From Casimicrobiaceae bacterium (lineage in GTDB: Bacteria > Pseudomonadota > Gammaproteobacteria > Burkholderiales > Casimicrobiaceae): DNA of 5,297 nt. Positions 1-5,297 of this stretch are shown one piece after another. The notes below the pieces were generated by a model. The model saw only the letters and a list, made by a program, of their open reading frames with translations. It ran no database searches and was not told the origin of the DNA. Position 1 is the stretch's first letter. Every line of letters begins with the position of its first letter. A program made the translations under genes and the position numbers. Where the stretch lies: the NCBI GenBank assembly GCA_955652025.1, contig CATPAO010000223.1, positions 1 through 5,297 of the forward strand, in the 5' to 3' direction.

Positions 1-1403
1 ACTTTGCCGCGCTTCCCTGACGGGCTCGTGTCGCTGACGATGCGAAGCCGCTGGCCCACCGCCACGCGGTTTTGCGTCAAGTTGTTCCAATGCCGGACGT
101 CCTCCGCAGAAACCTTGTACCGGCGGGCGACCGAGGCGAGCGAATCGCCGCGCCGCACCGTGTAGTAGAGCGTCCGCCCCGAAGGCACCGTGGTGAACAC
201 CGCATGCGCGAGCGAGTCGGCGGATTCCGCGCTCGCGTGCAGTGCCGGCACCAGTAACATGTGCCCAACCGGTACCTTCGCGCGCGGCCCGATGCCGTTG
301 ATCGACATCAGCGTTTCGACCGACATCGCGTAGCGCTGCGCGACTTGCGGCAGCGTCTCGCCTTGCTTCAGCCGATAGGCCTGCCACGATACGAGCGGCT
401 GATCGATCAGCTCCAGTTTCGCCGCGAAGACCTCGGCGTTGTCGATCGGCAGCAGGATCGCGTATTCGTCCGCGCCGGCGATGACCGGCCGGTTGTGCTG
501 CGGATTGAGCGCCAGAAATTCGTCCTGCGGCAGCTCGGCCAACTCGGCGGCGAGCTTCACGTCCATTTTCTTCGATGTATGGACGATCGCGAAAAACGGC
601 GCATCCGGAAGCTCACCGAGCGACAGCCCGAAGCTCAGCGGGTCGGCGATGATGTTCTTGATCGCCTGCAGCTTGGGCACGTAGTTCTGCGTCTCGACGG
701 GAAGCTTCGTGAGGCTCGCAAGGTCGGTCGGCAGCCCTAGCGCGCGATTGCGCGCGATCGCGCGACGGACGTTGCCCTCGCCCCAGTTGTACGCCGCGAG
801 CGAGAGCTGCCAGTCGCCGAATTCGTCGTGCAGCTTCTGCAGATAGTCGAGCGCGGACGACGTCGCCGCCAGCACGTCGCGGCGCGAATCGAACCACCAG
901 TTCTGCCGCAATCCGAAATGCTGCCCGGTCGACGGCATGAACTGCCACATTCCCGCCGCACGGGCCACCGACATCGCGTTCGGATTGAACGCGCTTTCGA
1001 CCATCGGCAGCAGCGCGATTTCGAGCGGCATGTCGCGCCCTTCGACCTCCGCGACGACGTGATAGAGATAGCGCCGGCTGCGCTCGACGATCCGCGCGAC
1101 ATACTCGGGTCGCTCGGCGTAATAGCGCTCCCACTTGTCGACCAGCGGCCCTTCGATGTCGGGAATCGTGTAACCCCGGACGATCCGGTCCCAGAGATCG
1201 CCGGCGGGCGTCGGCAACGCCTCGAGCTCCGCGAGGTCGGCCTCGGAGAACGGCAACTGCGCAATGACGTATTTGGGCGGCCCATAGGACAGCGGCGCGG
1301 GCGGCGGTTCGACGGCGACGGGGGGCGAAGGCGGGGGCGGAGCGGGTGTCGCGCACGCGGCGAGTGCGACGACGGCGACGACGGTCAATCGATAGAGGTG
1401 CAA
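1..1403 (-). CDS. mltD: Membrane-bound lytic murein transglycosylase D, C-terminus cut by window edge
   Basis: This is an outer-membrane lipoprotein that cleaves the MurNAc-GlcNAc bond of peptidoglycan to give 1,6-anhydro products. The visible 467 residues begin with a lipoprotein signal ([17 protein letters not shown], Cys17 as lipidation site, Ala at +2 favouring the outer membrane) and a Pro-rich linker (18-43). The SLT catalytic domain spans about 112-232. It has the catalytic Glu136 in PMVESAFNP, then [10 protein letters not shown] (151-160) and AAYNWGEGN (203-211). Two clear LysM modules follow (about 339-386 and 412-456), and 270-320 looks like a further degenerate one. The frame is still open at position 3, about 11 residues past the last LysM, so little is probably missing. 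The TTG start at 1403 is the most upstream usable codon in frame; a second in-frame TTG at 1388 would give a shorter signal peptide. No strong Shine-Dalgarno is seen. The identity is secure; the exact start is not. Confidence 0.93.
   Translation of the reverse strand, partial: MHLYRLTVVAVVALAACATPAPPPPSPPVAVEPPPAPLSYGPPKYVIAQLPFSEADLAELEALPTPAGDLWDRIVRGYTIPDIEGPLVDKWERYYAERPEYVARIVERSRRYLYHVVAEVEGRDMPLEIALLPMVESAFNPNAMSVARAAGMWQFMPSTGQHFGLRQNWWFDSRRDVLAATSSALDYLQKLHDEFGDWQLSLAAYNWGEGNVRRAIARNRALGLPTDLASLTKLPVETQNYVPKLQAIKNIIADPLSFGLSLGELPDAPFFAIVHTSKKMDVKLAAELAELPQDEFLALNPQHNRPVIAGADEYAILLPIDNAEVFAAKLELIDQPLVSWQAYRLKQGETLPQVAQRYAMSVETLMSINGIGPRAKVPVGHMLLVPALHASAESADSLAHAVFTTVPSGRTLYYTVRRGDSLASVARRYKVSAEDVRHWNNLTQNRVAVGQRLRIVSDTSPSGKRGK
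751..764. repeat. 14-bp perfect palindrome CGCGCGATCGCGCG within mltD
   Basis: The palindrome lies in the codons for the Arg-Ala-Ile-Ala-Arg stretch after the third SLT motif (about residues 214-218), and an imperfect copy, CGCGCGATTG (741-750), precedes it directly. The core CGATCGCG recurs at 584, 1661, 2121, 2871 and 4767, so it may be part of a genome-wide over-represented word and not a local site. A function is not shown. Confidence 0.4.
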
Positions 1404-1444
1404 TTCGGCTTCGCTAGACTGGGCGACGAGTGAGGACCGCGTCG

Positions 1445-1474
1445 ATGGTAGGCCCTCTCGCCTCGGGGCGTCAA
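1445..1474 (-). promoter_or_regulatory. Candidate sigma70 promoter of mltD
   Basis: On the minus strand, TTGACG (1474-1469, 5/6 to the -35 consensus) is followed after 18 bp by TACCAT (1450-1445, 4/6 to the -10 consensus, including the key second A and last T). It lies in the 85-bp gap after the gloB stop and would start RNA near 1438, giving a leader of about 35 nt before the TTG start of mltD. This suggests that mltD can be transcribed apart from gloB. Readthrough from gloB is also possible because I see no convincing terminator in the gap. This is a prediction from motif matching only. Confidence 0.45.
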
Positions 1475-1488
1475 TGCCGGCGCATCGA

Positions 1489-2268
1489 TCATGCGAATCC
1501 GTTTTTCCACGCGCGCAACTCCGCGAACGACGCAACGGCATCGGGCAGCGGATGCTTGGCGTGCGCTTCGGCCGCCGCCTTGACCGCGGGCTCGGCGGCG
1601 CGCAGGAACGGGTTCGTCGCCCGCTCGTCCCCGATCGTCGAAGGCAACGTCGGCATTCCGCGATCGCGCTTCTCCTGCTCGCGCGCCCGCCGCTCGACCA
1701 ACACCGGATTGCCGGGCTCGACGGCGAGCGCAAAGCGGAGGTTCGCGATCGTGTATTCGTGGCCGCAGTACACGCGCATGTCGGGCGAGAGCGCGGCGAG
1801 CTTACTGAGCGACGACCACATCTGCGCCGGCGTGCCTTCGAACAGCCGGCCGCATCCGGCGGCGAACAGCGTGTCGCCGCAGAAAACCGCGGGAACACGT
1901 CCCGGCGTCTGGACGAATGCGATATGGCCCGCCGTGTGGCCCGGAATGTCGAGCACATCGAACGCGATCCCGATTCCCGCCACGTCCACGCGATCGCCTT
2001 CGACGAGCGATATCGTGCGACCCGGAATCGCTTCACGCGCGGGGCCCAGCACCGGCACCGGCCAGCGGGCGAGCAGCGCCTCGTTGCCGCCGACATGATC
2101 GGCATGGTGGTGCGTGTTGACGATCGCGGTGAGTTCGAGGCCTTCGGCATCCAAATAGGCGAACACCGGCGCCGCGTCGCCGGGATCGACGACGGCCGCG
2201 TGCGCGCCGTCGCGGATCAGCCAGATGTAGTTGTCCCGAAACGCGGGGATAGGGATAATCGACGGCAT
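1489..2268 (-). CDS. gloB: Hydroxyacylglutathione hydrolase (glyoxalase II)
   Basis: This cytosolic metallo-beta-lactamase-fold enzyme hydrolyses S-D-lactoylglutathione to D-lactate and glutathione, the second step of methylglyoxal detoxification. It has 259 residues, usual for bacterial GloB. The family N-terminus is intact ([10 protein letters not shown], 7-16). The binuclear metal site is complete: THHHADH gives His53, His55, Asp57 and His58, with His111 in PGHTAGH, Asp132 in CGDTLF, and His170 in CGHEYT. The C-terminal substrate-binding domain keeps NPFLR (219-223). The ATG at 2268 is preferred because [10 protein letters not shown] matches the family start; a GTG at 2307 would add 13 unconserved residues. 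No Shine-Dalgarno is seen before the ATG. The start codon overlaps by 2 bp, head to head, that of the methyltransferase. mltD follows on the same strand after 85 bp. Confidence 0.96.
   Translation of the reverse strand: MPSIIPIPAFRDNYIWLIRDGAHAAVVDPGDAAPVFAYLDAEGLELTAIVNTHHHADHVGGNEALLARWPVPVLGPAREAIPGRTISLVEGDRVDVAGIGIAFDVLDIPGHTAGHIAFVQTPGRVPAVFCGDTLFAAGCGRLFEGTPAQMWSSLSKLAALSPDMRVYCGHEYTIANLRFALAVEPGNPVLVERRAREQEKRDRGMPTLPSTIGDERATNPFLRAAEPAVKAAAEAHAKHPLPDAVASFAELRAWKNGFA
2231..2259 (+). promoter_or_regulatory. Candidate promoter of methyltransferase-rnhA, inside gloB 5' end
   Basis: TTGTCC (2231-2236, 4/6 to -35) is followed by exactly 17 bp and then GATAAT (2254-2259, 5/6 to -10). Transcription would start at about 2266-2267, on or next to the A of the methyltransferase ATG (2267), so the mRNA would be leaderless. 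The whole element lies in gloB codons 4-13: the -10 comes from Ile4-Ile5 and the -35 from Arg-Asp-Asn of the conserved FRDNY motif. A GGGATA tandem repeat (2246-2257) overlaps it, but this is explained by the Ile-Pro-Ile-Pro codons of gloB. Motif matching only. Confidence 0.5.
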
Positions 2269-3031
2269 GGATGCATCTTCGGGACTGCCCGAGGGCGTGT
2301 CAACCACGCTCGCCGAGTGGTTCGGAACGCCGCTCGGTCGTTATCTGCTCGCGCTCGAAGAGGCCTACTTCGACCGAACGGTGGCCGATATTTTCGGCTT
2401 TCATGCGCTGCAGGTCGGGCTGCCGGAGTGCCCATTCCTCGCGCAAAGCCGCATCGCTTCGCGCTGGACGCTCGATTACGACCCGCCGGCGCAAATCCAA
2501 GCCGACCCGCATGCCTTGCCGTTCGCCGAGAACTCGCTCGACCTGATCGTATTGCCCCACGCACTGGAGTTCACCGAAAACCCGCATCTGATGCTGCGGG
2601 AGGCGTATCGCGTCATCCGGCCCGAGGGACACATTGTCATTGCCGGCTTCAATCCGTTTTCGCTGTTCGGCGCCAAACGGTATTTCGGGCGCGCGCAGGT
2701 GCCGCCGTGGGACGGCAATTTCATCGCGCTCTATCGACTCAAAGATTGGCTCGCGCTGCTCGGGTTCGACGTCGTCGGTGGCCGCCTCGACGCGTATATC
2801 CCGCCGTTTTCCACCGAAAAGTGGCTGCATCGCTTTGCCTTCTTCGAAAAGGCCGGCGACCGCTGGTGGCCGATCGCGGGCGGCATCTATTTCCTGCGCG
2901 CGACCAAGAAAGTGGCGGGGATGCGCGTCATTACGCCGGCATGGCAGCGGCGCGAGCAGCGCGAAAAATCGCTCGCCGCCGCGACCCGGGCGCGCGAAGG
3001 TCTGACAACGCACGGGCGCAACTCGCATTGA
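2267..3031 (+). CDS. SAM-dependent methyltransferase-like protein (YafS-type, unknown substrate)
   Basis: A 254-residue protein resembling the class I (Methyltransf_11-like) proteins found between gloB and rnhA in many proteobacteria (E. coli YafS is the positional counterpart). Recognisable parts are an N-terminal family segment [11 protein letters not shown] (18-28) with [13 protein letters not shown] (41-53), a mid segment [20 protein letters not shown] (83-102) corresponding to the post-motif strand, and [20 protein letters not shown] (111-130), typical after-core strand and turn. The glycine-rich motif I (GxGxG) expected to bind SAM is not visible, as I recall for this family, so methyl transfer is inferred. 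The last 30 residues are basic and unconserved in appearance. The ATG at 2267 is chosen by the fit to the predicted promoter; a GTG at 2297 is the alternative. Its stop overlaps the rnhA start by 4 bp, so the two genes are probably one operon. Confidence 0.85.
   Translation: MDASSGLPEGVSTTLAEWFGTPLGRYLLALEEAYFDRTVADIFGFHALQVGLPECPFLAQSRIASRWTLDYDPPAQIQADPHALPFAENSLDLIVLPHALEFTENPHLMLREAYRVIRPEGHIVIAGFNPFSLFGAKRYFGRAQVPPWDGNFIALYRLKDWLALLGFDVVGGRLDAYIPPFSTEKWLHRFAFFEKAGDRWWPIAGGIYFLRATKKVAGMRVITPAWQRREQREKSLAAATRAREGLTTHGRNSH
2270..2277. repeat. 8-bp palindrome GATGCATC between the facing promoters
   Basis: GATGCATC is a perfect palindrome placed between the two start codons and the gloB -10. 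It overlaps a second inverted repeat, GCAT-GG-ATGC (2265-2274), that includes the shared CATG. The position would suit an operator acting on both promoters, but 8 bp is short and the bases also encode Met-Asp-Ala-Ser of the methyltransferase. No regulator is implied by the sequence. Confidence 0.25.
2275..2303 (-). promoter_or_regulatory. Candidate promoter of gloB, inside methyltransferase 5' end
   Basis: On the minus strand a perfect TTGACA (2303-2298) is followed by exactly 17 bp and then GAAGAT (2280-2275), a 3/6 match to -10 that keeps the second-position A and final T. The predicted first transcribed base is 2268, the A of the gloB ATG, so this transcript would also be leaderless. The element sits in codons 3-13 of the methyltransferase and faces the plus-strand promoter at 2231-2259. 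The perfect -35 and spacing support it; the weak -10 is the main doubt. Confidence 0.45.
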
Positions 3032-3477
3032 AAGACGTTGTCATTTACACGGACGGGGCCTGCAAAGGGAATCCCGGGCCCGGCGGTTGGGGCGCGCTGC
3101 TCGAAGCCGGCGGACAGCGCAAAGAGCTATTCGGCGGCGAGGCCCACACGACGAACAACCGGATGGAGTTGACGGCGGTGATCCGCGCGCTTTTTTTTTT
3201 TTATGATTGGGAGTACTGCGATATCTACACCGATTCGCAATACGTGAAAAACGGCATCGAGACGTGGATCCACGGCTGGAAGAAGAACGGCTGGAAGACC
3301 AGCGACCGCAAGCCGGTGAAGAACGCCGATCTTTGGCGCAAGCTGGAAGAGCGCGCCGCGCAGCATGCGATTCGCTGGCACTGGGTGCGTGGTCACGACG
3401 CCAACCCCGGTAACGAGCGCGCCGATGCGCTGGCGAATCGCGGCGTGGGCGCAGTGCTTGGCGTTACAGGCCCCTAG
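3028..3477 (+). CDS. rnhA: Ribonuclease HI
   Basis: RNase HI cuts the RNA strand of RNA/DNA hybrids (R-loops, lagging-strand primers). It has 149 residues, normal for the family. All catalytic residues are present: Asp9 in [16 protein letters not shown], Glu47 in NNRMEL, Asp69 in YTDSQYV, His123 in RGHD and Asp133 in NERADALAN. The basic protrusion [20 protein letters not shown] (80-99) is intact. The TTG start at 3028 overlaps the methyltransferase stop (TTGA, 4 bp), which suggests translational coupling; no Shine-Dalgarno is seen. An in-frame ATG at 2941 would add 29 unconserved residues and is unlikely. Residues 56-58 are Phe-Phe-Phe, encoded by a T12 run, where relatives have Glu-Ala-Leu; length and frame are unchanged. 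The usual neighbour dnaQ does not follow; a convergent TPR gene does, and the two stop codons overlap. Confidence 0.95.
   Translation: MKDVVIYTDGACKGNPGPGGWGALLEAGGQRKELFGGEAHTTNNRMELTAVIRALFFFYDWEYCDIYTDSQYVKNGIETWIHGWKKNGWKTSDRKPVKNADLWRKLEERAAQHAIRWHWVRGHDANPGNERADALANRGVGAVLGVTGP
3191..3202 (+). repeat. T12 homopolymer tract inside rnhA
   Basis: Twelve consecutive T on the coding strand encode the end of Leu55, Phe56-58 and the first base of Tyr59. The surrounding DNA is GC-rich, and the bases just after it (to about 3245) are also richer in A+T than the rest of the gene. A one-base loss leads to a TGA at 3245-3247; a one-base gain leads at once to the TGA at 3204-3206. Both products would lack Asp69 and Asp133 and be inactive. 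A small all-GC hairpin (3175-3178 with 3183-3186) precedes it. Confidence 0.95.
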
Positions 3478-3479
3478 GG
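3472..3479. repeat. Palindrome CCCTAGGG holding both convergent stop codons
   Basis: A perfect 8-bp palindrome centred on CTAG. The rnhA stop TAG is 3475-3477 on plus and the TPR gene stop TAG is 3476-3474 on minus, so the stops share two base pairs. There is no intergenic space for a separate bidirectional terminator, and no hairpin with a U-run is seen nearby for either gene. The two mRNAs must therefore overlap at their 3' ends. Confidence 0.8.
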
Positions 3480-3809
3480 TCGCAATCGTCGCGCGAATAC
3501 CCGCATCTCGCGCTCCGCCTGCTTGTCGCCTTTACGCTGCGCGACCTCGATGCCTTGGTGGTACGCGGCGCGCGCTTCGTCGCGGCGGTCCGCCGTGGCC
3601 AGCGCCTTGCCGAGCAGTTTCCACGCCGCCGTATAGTCGTGATCCTGCGCGACGGCGCGGGACAAATGATCCGCGGCGGTATTCGCATCGCCGGCCTTCA
3701 GATACTCGATGCCGAGCGAGAACCGCAGCAACGCGCTGTCCTTGCCGGAAGCGAGCATCCGCTCGAAATTCGCGAGCGCTGCGCTTTTCGGTGGCGAATC
3801 CGCGGTCAT
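3474..3809 (-). CDS. Small tetratricopeptide repeat protein
   Basis: A 111-residue, soluble, alpha-helical protein without signal peptide or membrane segment. Two TPR units can be read: about 24-57 ([17 protein letters not shown], then AADHLSRAV) and 58-91 ([21 protein letters not shown], then [10 protein letters not shown]), with the usual small residues at helix crossings. The C-terminus is basic ([10 protein letters not shown]). Short two-TPR proteins with the wording LLRFSLGxEYLKAGD are, as I recall, common in Burkholderiales, with no defined partner. The ATG at 3809 is chosen because the homologous region begins just after it; the open frame continues upstream to a codon at 3998 but there it lies over the upstream gene and is Arg/Ser-rich shadow. 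It starts 31 bp after the stop of the DUF6265-like gene, so it is probably the last gene of that operon. Its function is unknown, presumably protein-protein interaction. Confidence 0.85.
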   Translation of the reverse strand: MTADSPPKSAALANFERMLASGKDSALLRFSLGIEYLKAGDANTAADHLSRAVAQDHDYTAAWKLLGKALATADRRDEARAAYHQGIEVAQRKGDKQAEREMRVFARRLRP

Positions 3810-3840
3810 GGTCGACAAGCCTGCGACGCGGGCCGCGGAC

Positions 3841-4404
3841 TCACTTGCGGATCGGCTCGCCGCTTTCGCAGCCGACCCGTCGCATCGGATAAATGACCTT
3901 GCGGTCCTCGCCCTTGAGCTTGCCTTCGACCGACGCGTAGAGCCAACCTTCCGCCGCGCGAGCGTAGACGACGTGCTGCGGAAATTCGTCGACGACATTG
4001 TCGAACGTGTAGACGGTGCTGCGCTCGTCGGCGGCGACCGTCGCGAGCTTGAACGCGGACTCGCGGTCGCCCGACGGCAACATGACGTAATAGATACCGT
4101 CGGGGCGCGTCTCGAGCCGCAGATATTCGTAGTCCTGCGGCTTGTCCTGCATGACGGTTTGACCGGCGCCGACCATCATGCCGCCGCGGAGCGGCAGCCA
4201 GTGCTCGCGAAACTCGCGCTGGTTGACCGCTCCACGCCAGCAGCCTTCGAGCCACGCCAGCGCGGCCATCGATTGCGGAGCCTTGTCGGGCCCGGCGCTC
4301 TTCGGCGTTTCGGGCGCCTGCGCCAGCGACATCGACGGCAACGCGGAGAGAAGCCACAGCGTTGCCAGCAGTCGCGTCGAGGTGAAAAAATGAGTTGTCT
4401 TCAT
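3841..4404 (-). CDS. Exported DUF6265-like protein
   Basis: A 187-residue protein with a Sec signal peptide: Lys2, hydrophobic core about 12-23, likely cleavage after LAQA at residue 30. The mature part opens with a short Pro/Lys linker and then LAWLEGCWRG (49-58), REHWLPLRGGMMVGAGQTV, YEYLRLE, YYVMLPSGDRESAFKL and DEFPQHVVYAR. That order matches my memory of DUF6265, a beta-rich, possibly lipocalin-like family of unknown function. The protein has exactly two cysteines, Cys55 and Cys179, which could form a disulfide in the periplasm. The ATG lies 4 nt after the stop of the upstream gene (TGATCCGATG), with no Shine-Dalgarno, so translational coupling is likely. The TPR gene follows after 31 bp. 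The reading frame and export are well supported; the family name is from recall. Confidence 0.8.
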   Translation of the reverse strand: MKTTHFFTSTRLLATLWLLSALPSMSLAQAPETPKSAGPDKAPQSMAALAWLEGCWRGAVNQREFREHWLPLRGGMMVGAGQTVMQDKPQDYEYLRLETRPDGIYYVMLPSGDRESAFKLATVAADERSTVYTFDNVVDEFPQHVVYARAAEGWLYASVEGKLKGEDRKVIYPMRRVGCESGEPIRK

Positions 4405-4408
4405 CGGA

Positions 4409-5297
4409 TCATTGCGCTTGCGCGAGCGGAAGGTTGAGCAACAGGTTTTGCGGCTTGAGCTTGAGGCGGTTCTCCGCGTCCATCGCCATCGCCAGGTAGA
4501 CGGGGCGGCCGGCCAGCGCGGGCCGCATGGCTGCGGGATCGGCGAAGTCGAGCTGGAACAGGCCTAAGAGCCGTCTCATCCGATCTTCGTCCACGTCGGC
4601 GCGATTGTACAAATCGTTCAGGAGTGCGCTCGCCTCGGCGTCCAGGCCCACGTGCCAGACCCAGTGCGCGTCGTCGATTTCGCGTTGCGGACGGATCGTC
4701 ACGCCGATGCCCAGGAAATGCGCGATCCACTTTTCCAACACTCGCGTCAACGCCGTGAGCGCCGGACGATCGCGATTCAGGCTGATCGCGAAATCGAAGC
4801 GCTCGTCGCGGTCCCAGTATTGCGCGGCCGACGCGTCGTCGAGAACGTCCAATTCGACCGTGCGCAGAGGCGCGTTGTTCCGCGCCAGGAGCTCGCCCAG
4901 CGTACCGAATCCCGCGGCCAGCGCCTGCACGTCGACCGTCGTTTCGTCGGCGGCCATGACCGCGCCGTCGTCGCGCAGGGCGATCCGCTGCGTGCGAAAC
5001 AGCATCTCGCCCACGCGCGCCTCGACCGGATCGGCCTTGTCGCCGAGAACGTGGCGCACGATCACCTGCGTCAAATGGTGGACGAACAACGGCGGGACAT
5101 CGACGCCGTCGCCGCGAAAGAGCCCCGCGTACGCGGCCTCGATTGAATTCGCCGCGAGCAGGCGAGCGCGGAATCCGAGCCAGATCCGATAATTCTCGCG
5201 CGCGTCCGCGTCCGCAATCGCCGCGATCTCGGCATCTACGATCGTCCGCCGCGGATCGGCAAGCAGCGCGTCGTGGAGCGCGTGCTCGGCCGCGCAC
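4409..5297 (-). CDS. DUF6352-like hypothetical protein, N-terminus cut by window edge
   Basis: The frame is open from 5296 to the TGA at 4409-4411, 295 visible residues with no start in view. The TTG at 5089 is not the start, because the frame above it reads as good protein (for example ADADARENYRIWLGFRARLL and FRGDGVDVPP) continuous with PLFVHHLTQVIVRHVLGD. Later segments include AEMLFRTQRI-like text (97-105), QYWDRDERFDFAISLNRD (159-176), LEKWIAHFLGI and DAHWVWHVGLD (209-219), ending NLLLNLPLAQAQ. No membrane segment or known catalytic motif is seen. This pattern resembles DUF6352, a family of unknown function in beta- and other proteobacteria whose members, as I recall, run about 330-350 residues, so about 40 may be missing. 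It is the first visible gene of the minus-strand run; the next gene starts 4 nt after its stop. The frame is secure; the family name is from memory. Confidence 0.75.
   Translation of the reverse strand, partial: CAAEHALHDALLADPRRTIVDAEIAAIADADARENYRIWLGFRARLLAANSIEAAYAGLFRGDGVDVPPLFVHHLTQVIVRHVLGDKADPVEARVGEMLFRTQRIALRDDGAVMAADETTVDVQALAAGFGTLGELLARNNAPLRTVELDVLDDASAAQYWDRDERFDFAISLNRDRPALTALTRVLEKWIAHFLGIGVTIRPQREIDDAHWVWHVGLDAEASALLNDLYNRADVDEDRMRRLLGLFQLDFADPAAMRPALAGRPVYLAMAMDAENRLKLKPQNLLLNLPLAQAQ

Noticed and set aside
613..1356. A 247-codon minus-strand open frame
   Set aside because: Out-of-frame shadow of mltD, Arg/Ala-rich and with no motifs, whereas the overlapping frame has the complete SLT and LysM signatures.
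1300..1385. Low-complexity GC-rich trinucleotide stretch
   Set aside because: It encodes the signal peptide and Pro-rich linker of the MltD lipoprotein, a normal feature of the family.
1455..1475. Possible gloB terminator hairpin (CGCC-TCGG-GGCG)
   Set aside because: The stem is only 4 bp and no T-run follows on either strand.
2246..2257. Tandem GGGATA repeat as a regulator site
   Set aside because: It is fully explained by the Ile-Pro-Ile-Pro codons of gloB, which the family motif favours.
2231..2266. TTG at 2231 as start of the methyltransferase (12 extra residues)
   Set aside because: It lies in the candidate -35 and upstream of the predicted transcription start; the added residues are antisense to the conserved GloB N-terminus.
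2300..3028. A 242-codon minus-strand open frame opposite the methyltransferase
   Set aside because: Typical GC-rich antisense shadow; the plus frame has recognisable methyltransferase family segments.
1474..3477. A 667-codon plus-strand open frame ending as rnhA, which could be read as a giant N-terminal fusion
   Set aside because: Before 3028 it is Arg/Ala-rich antisense of gloB and an alternative frame of the methyltransferase; RNase HI has its normal length from TTG 3028.
3583..3597. Hairpin CGGCG-GTC-CGCCG as a terminator for rnhA
   Set aside because: Short stem, no U-tract, and explained by TPR gene codons.
4401..5297. A 298-codon minus-strand open frame
   Set aside because: Arg/Gly/Ala-rich shadow; the frame ending at 4409 reads as balanced globular protein over the same span.

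Overview
The window looks like GC-rich chromosomal DNA from a proteobacterium, most likely a betaproteobacterium of Burkholderiales type. The grounds are the gene order mltD - gloB - SAM methyltransferase - rnhA, close to the mltD-gloB-yafS-rnhA-dnaQ neighbourhood known from enterobacteria and Burkholderia, and protein wording in the TPR and C-terminal hypothetical genes that resembles Burkholderiales families. This rests on recall, not on a search. I see no mobile element, tRNA, rRNA or CRISPR array.

Layout. Positions 1-1403 (minus) hold mltD, a lipoprotein lytic transglycosylase with LysM repeats whose C-terminus runs off the left edge. A short gap (1404-1488) carries a plausible mltD promoter. 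Positions 1489-2268 (minus) are gloB (glyoxalase II). At 2266-2269 the gloB start meets, head to head, the start of a class I-like SAM methyltransferase (2267-3031, plus). Its stop overlaps by 4 bp the TTG start of rnhA (3028-3477, plus). The rnhA stop overlaps tail to tail the stop of a small TPR protein (3474-3809, minus). That gene is the last of a tight minus-strand run whose upstream members are an exported DUF6265-like protein (3841-4404) and a DUF6352-like protein (4409-5297, N-terminus beyond the right edge). From 2266 to 3477 there is no intergenic DNA.

Function. MltD remodels peptidoglycan, GloB completes glutathione-dependent methylglyoxal detoxification, RNase HI removes RNA from RNA/DNA hybrids, and the methyltransferase has no known substrate. 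The three genes on the right have no established function; their spacing suggests cotranscription.

Two points stand out. First, the gloB/methyltransferase junction: two sigma70-like promoters, each with a 17-bp spacer, face each other from inside the opposite gene. Both would start transcription within a base or so of the shared CATG start codons, giving leaderless, mutually exclusive transcripts. Second, rnhA carries an in-frame run of 12 T in GC-rich DNA, which replaces a conserved helix segment with Phe-Phe-Phe without changing the length. This is a candidate slippage or phase-variation site, or possibly a sequence error.
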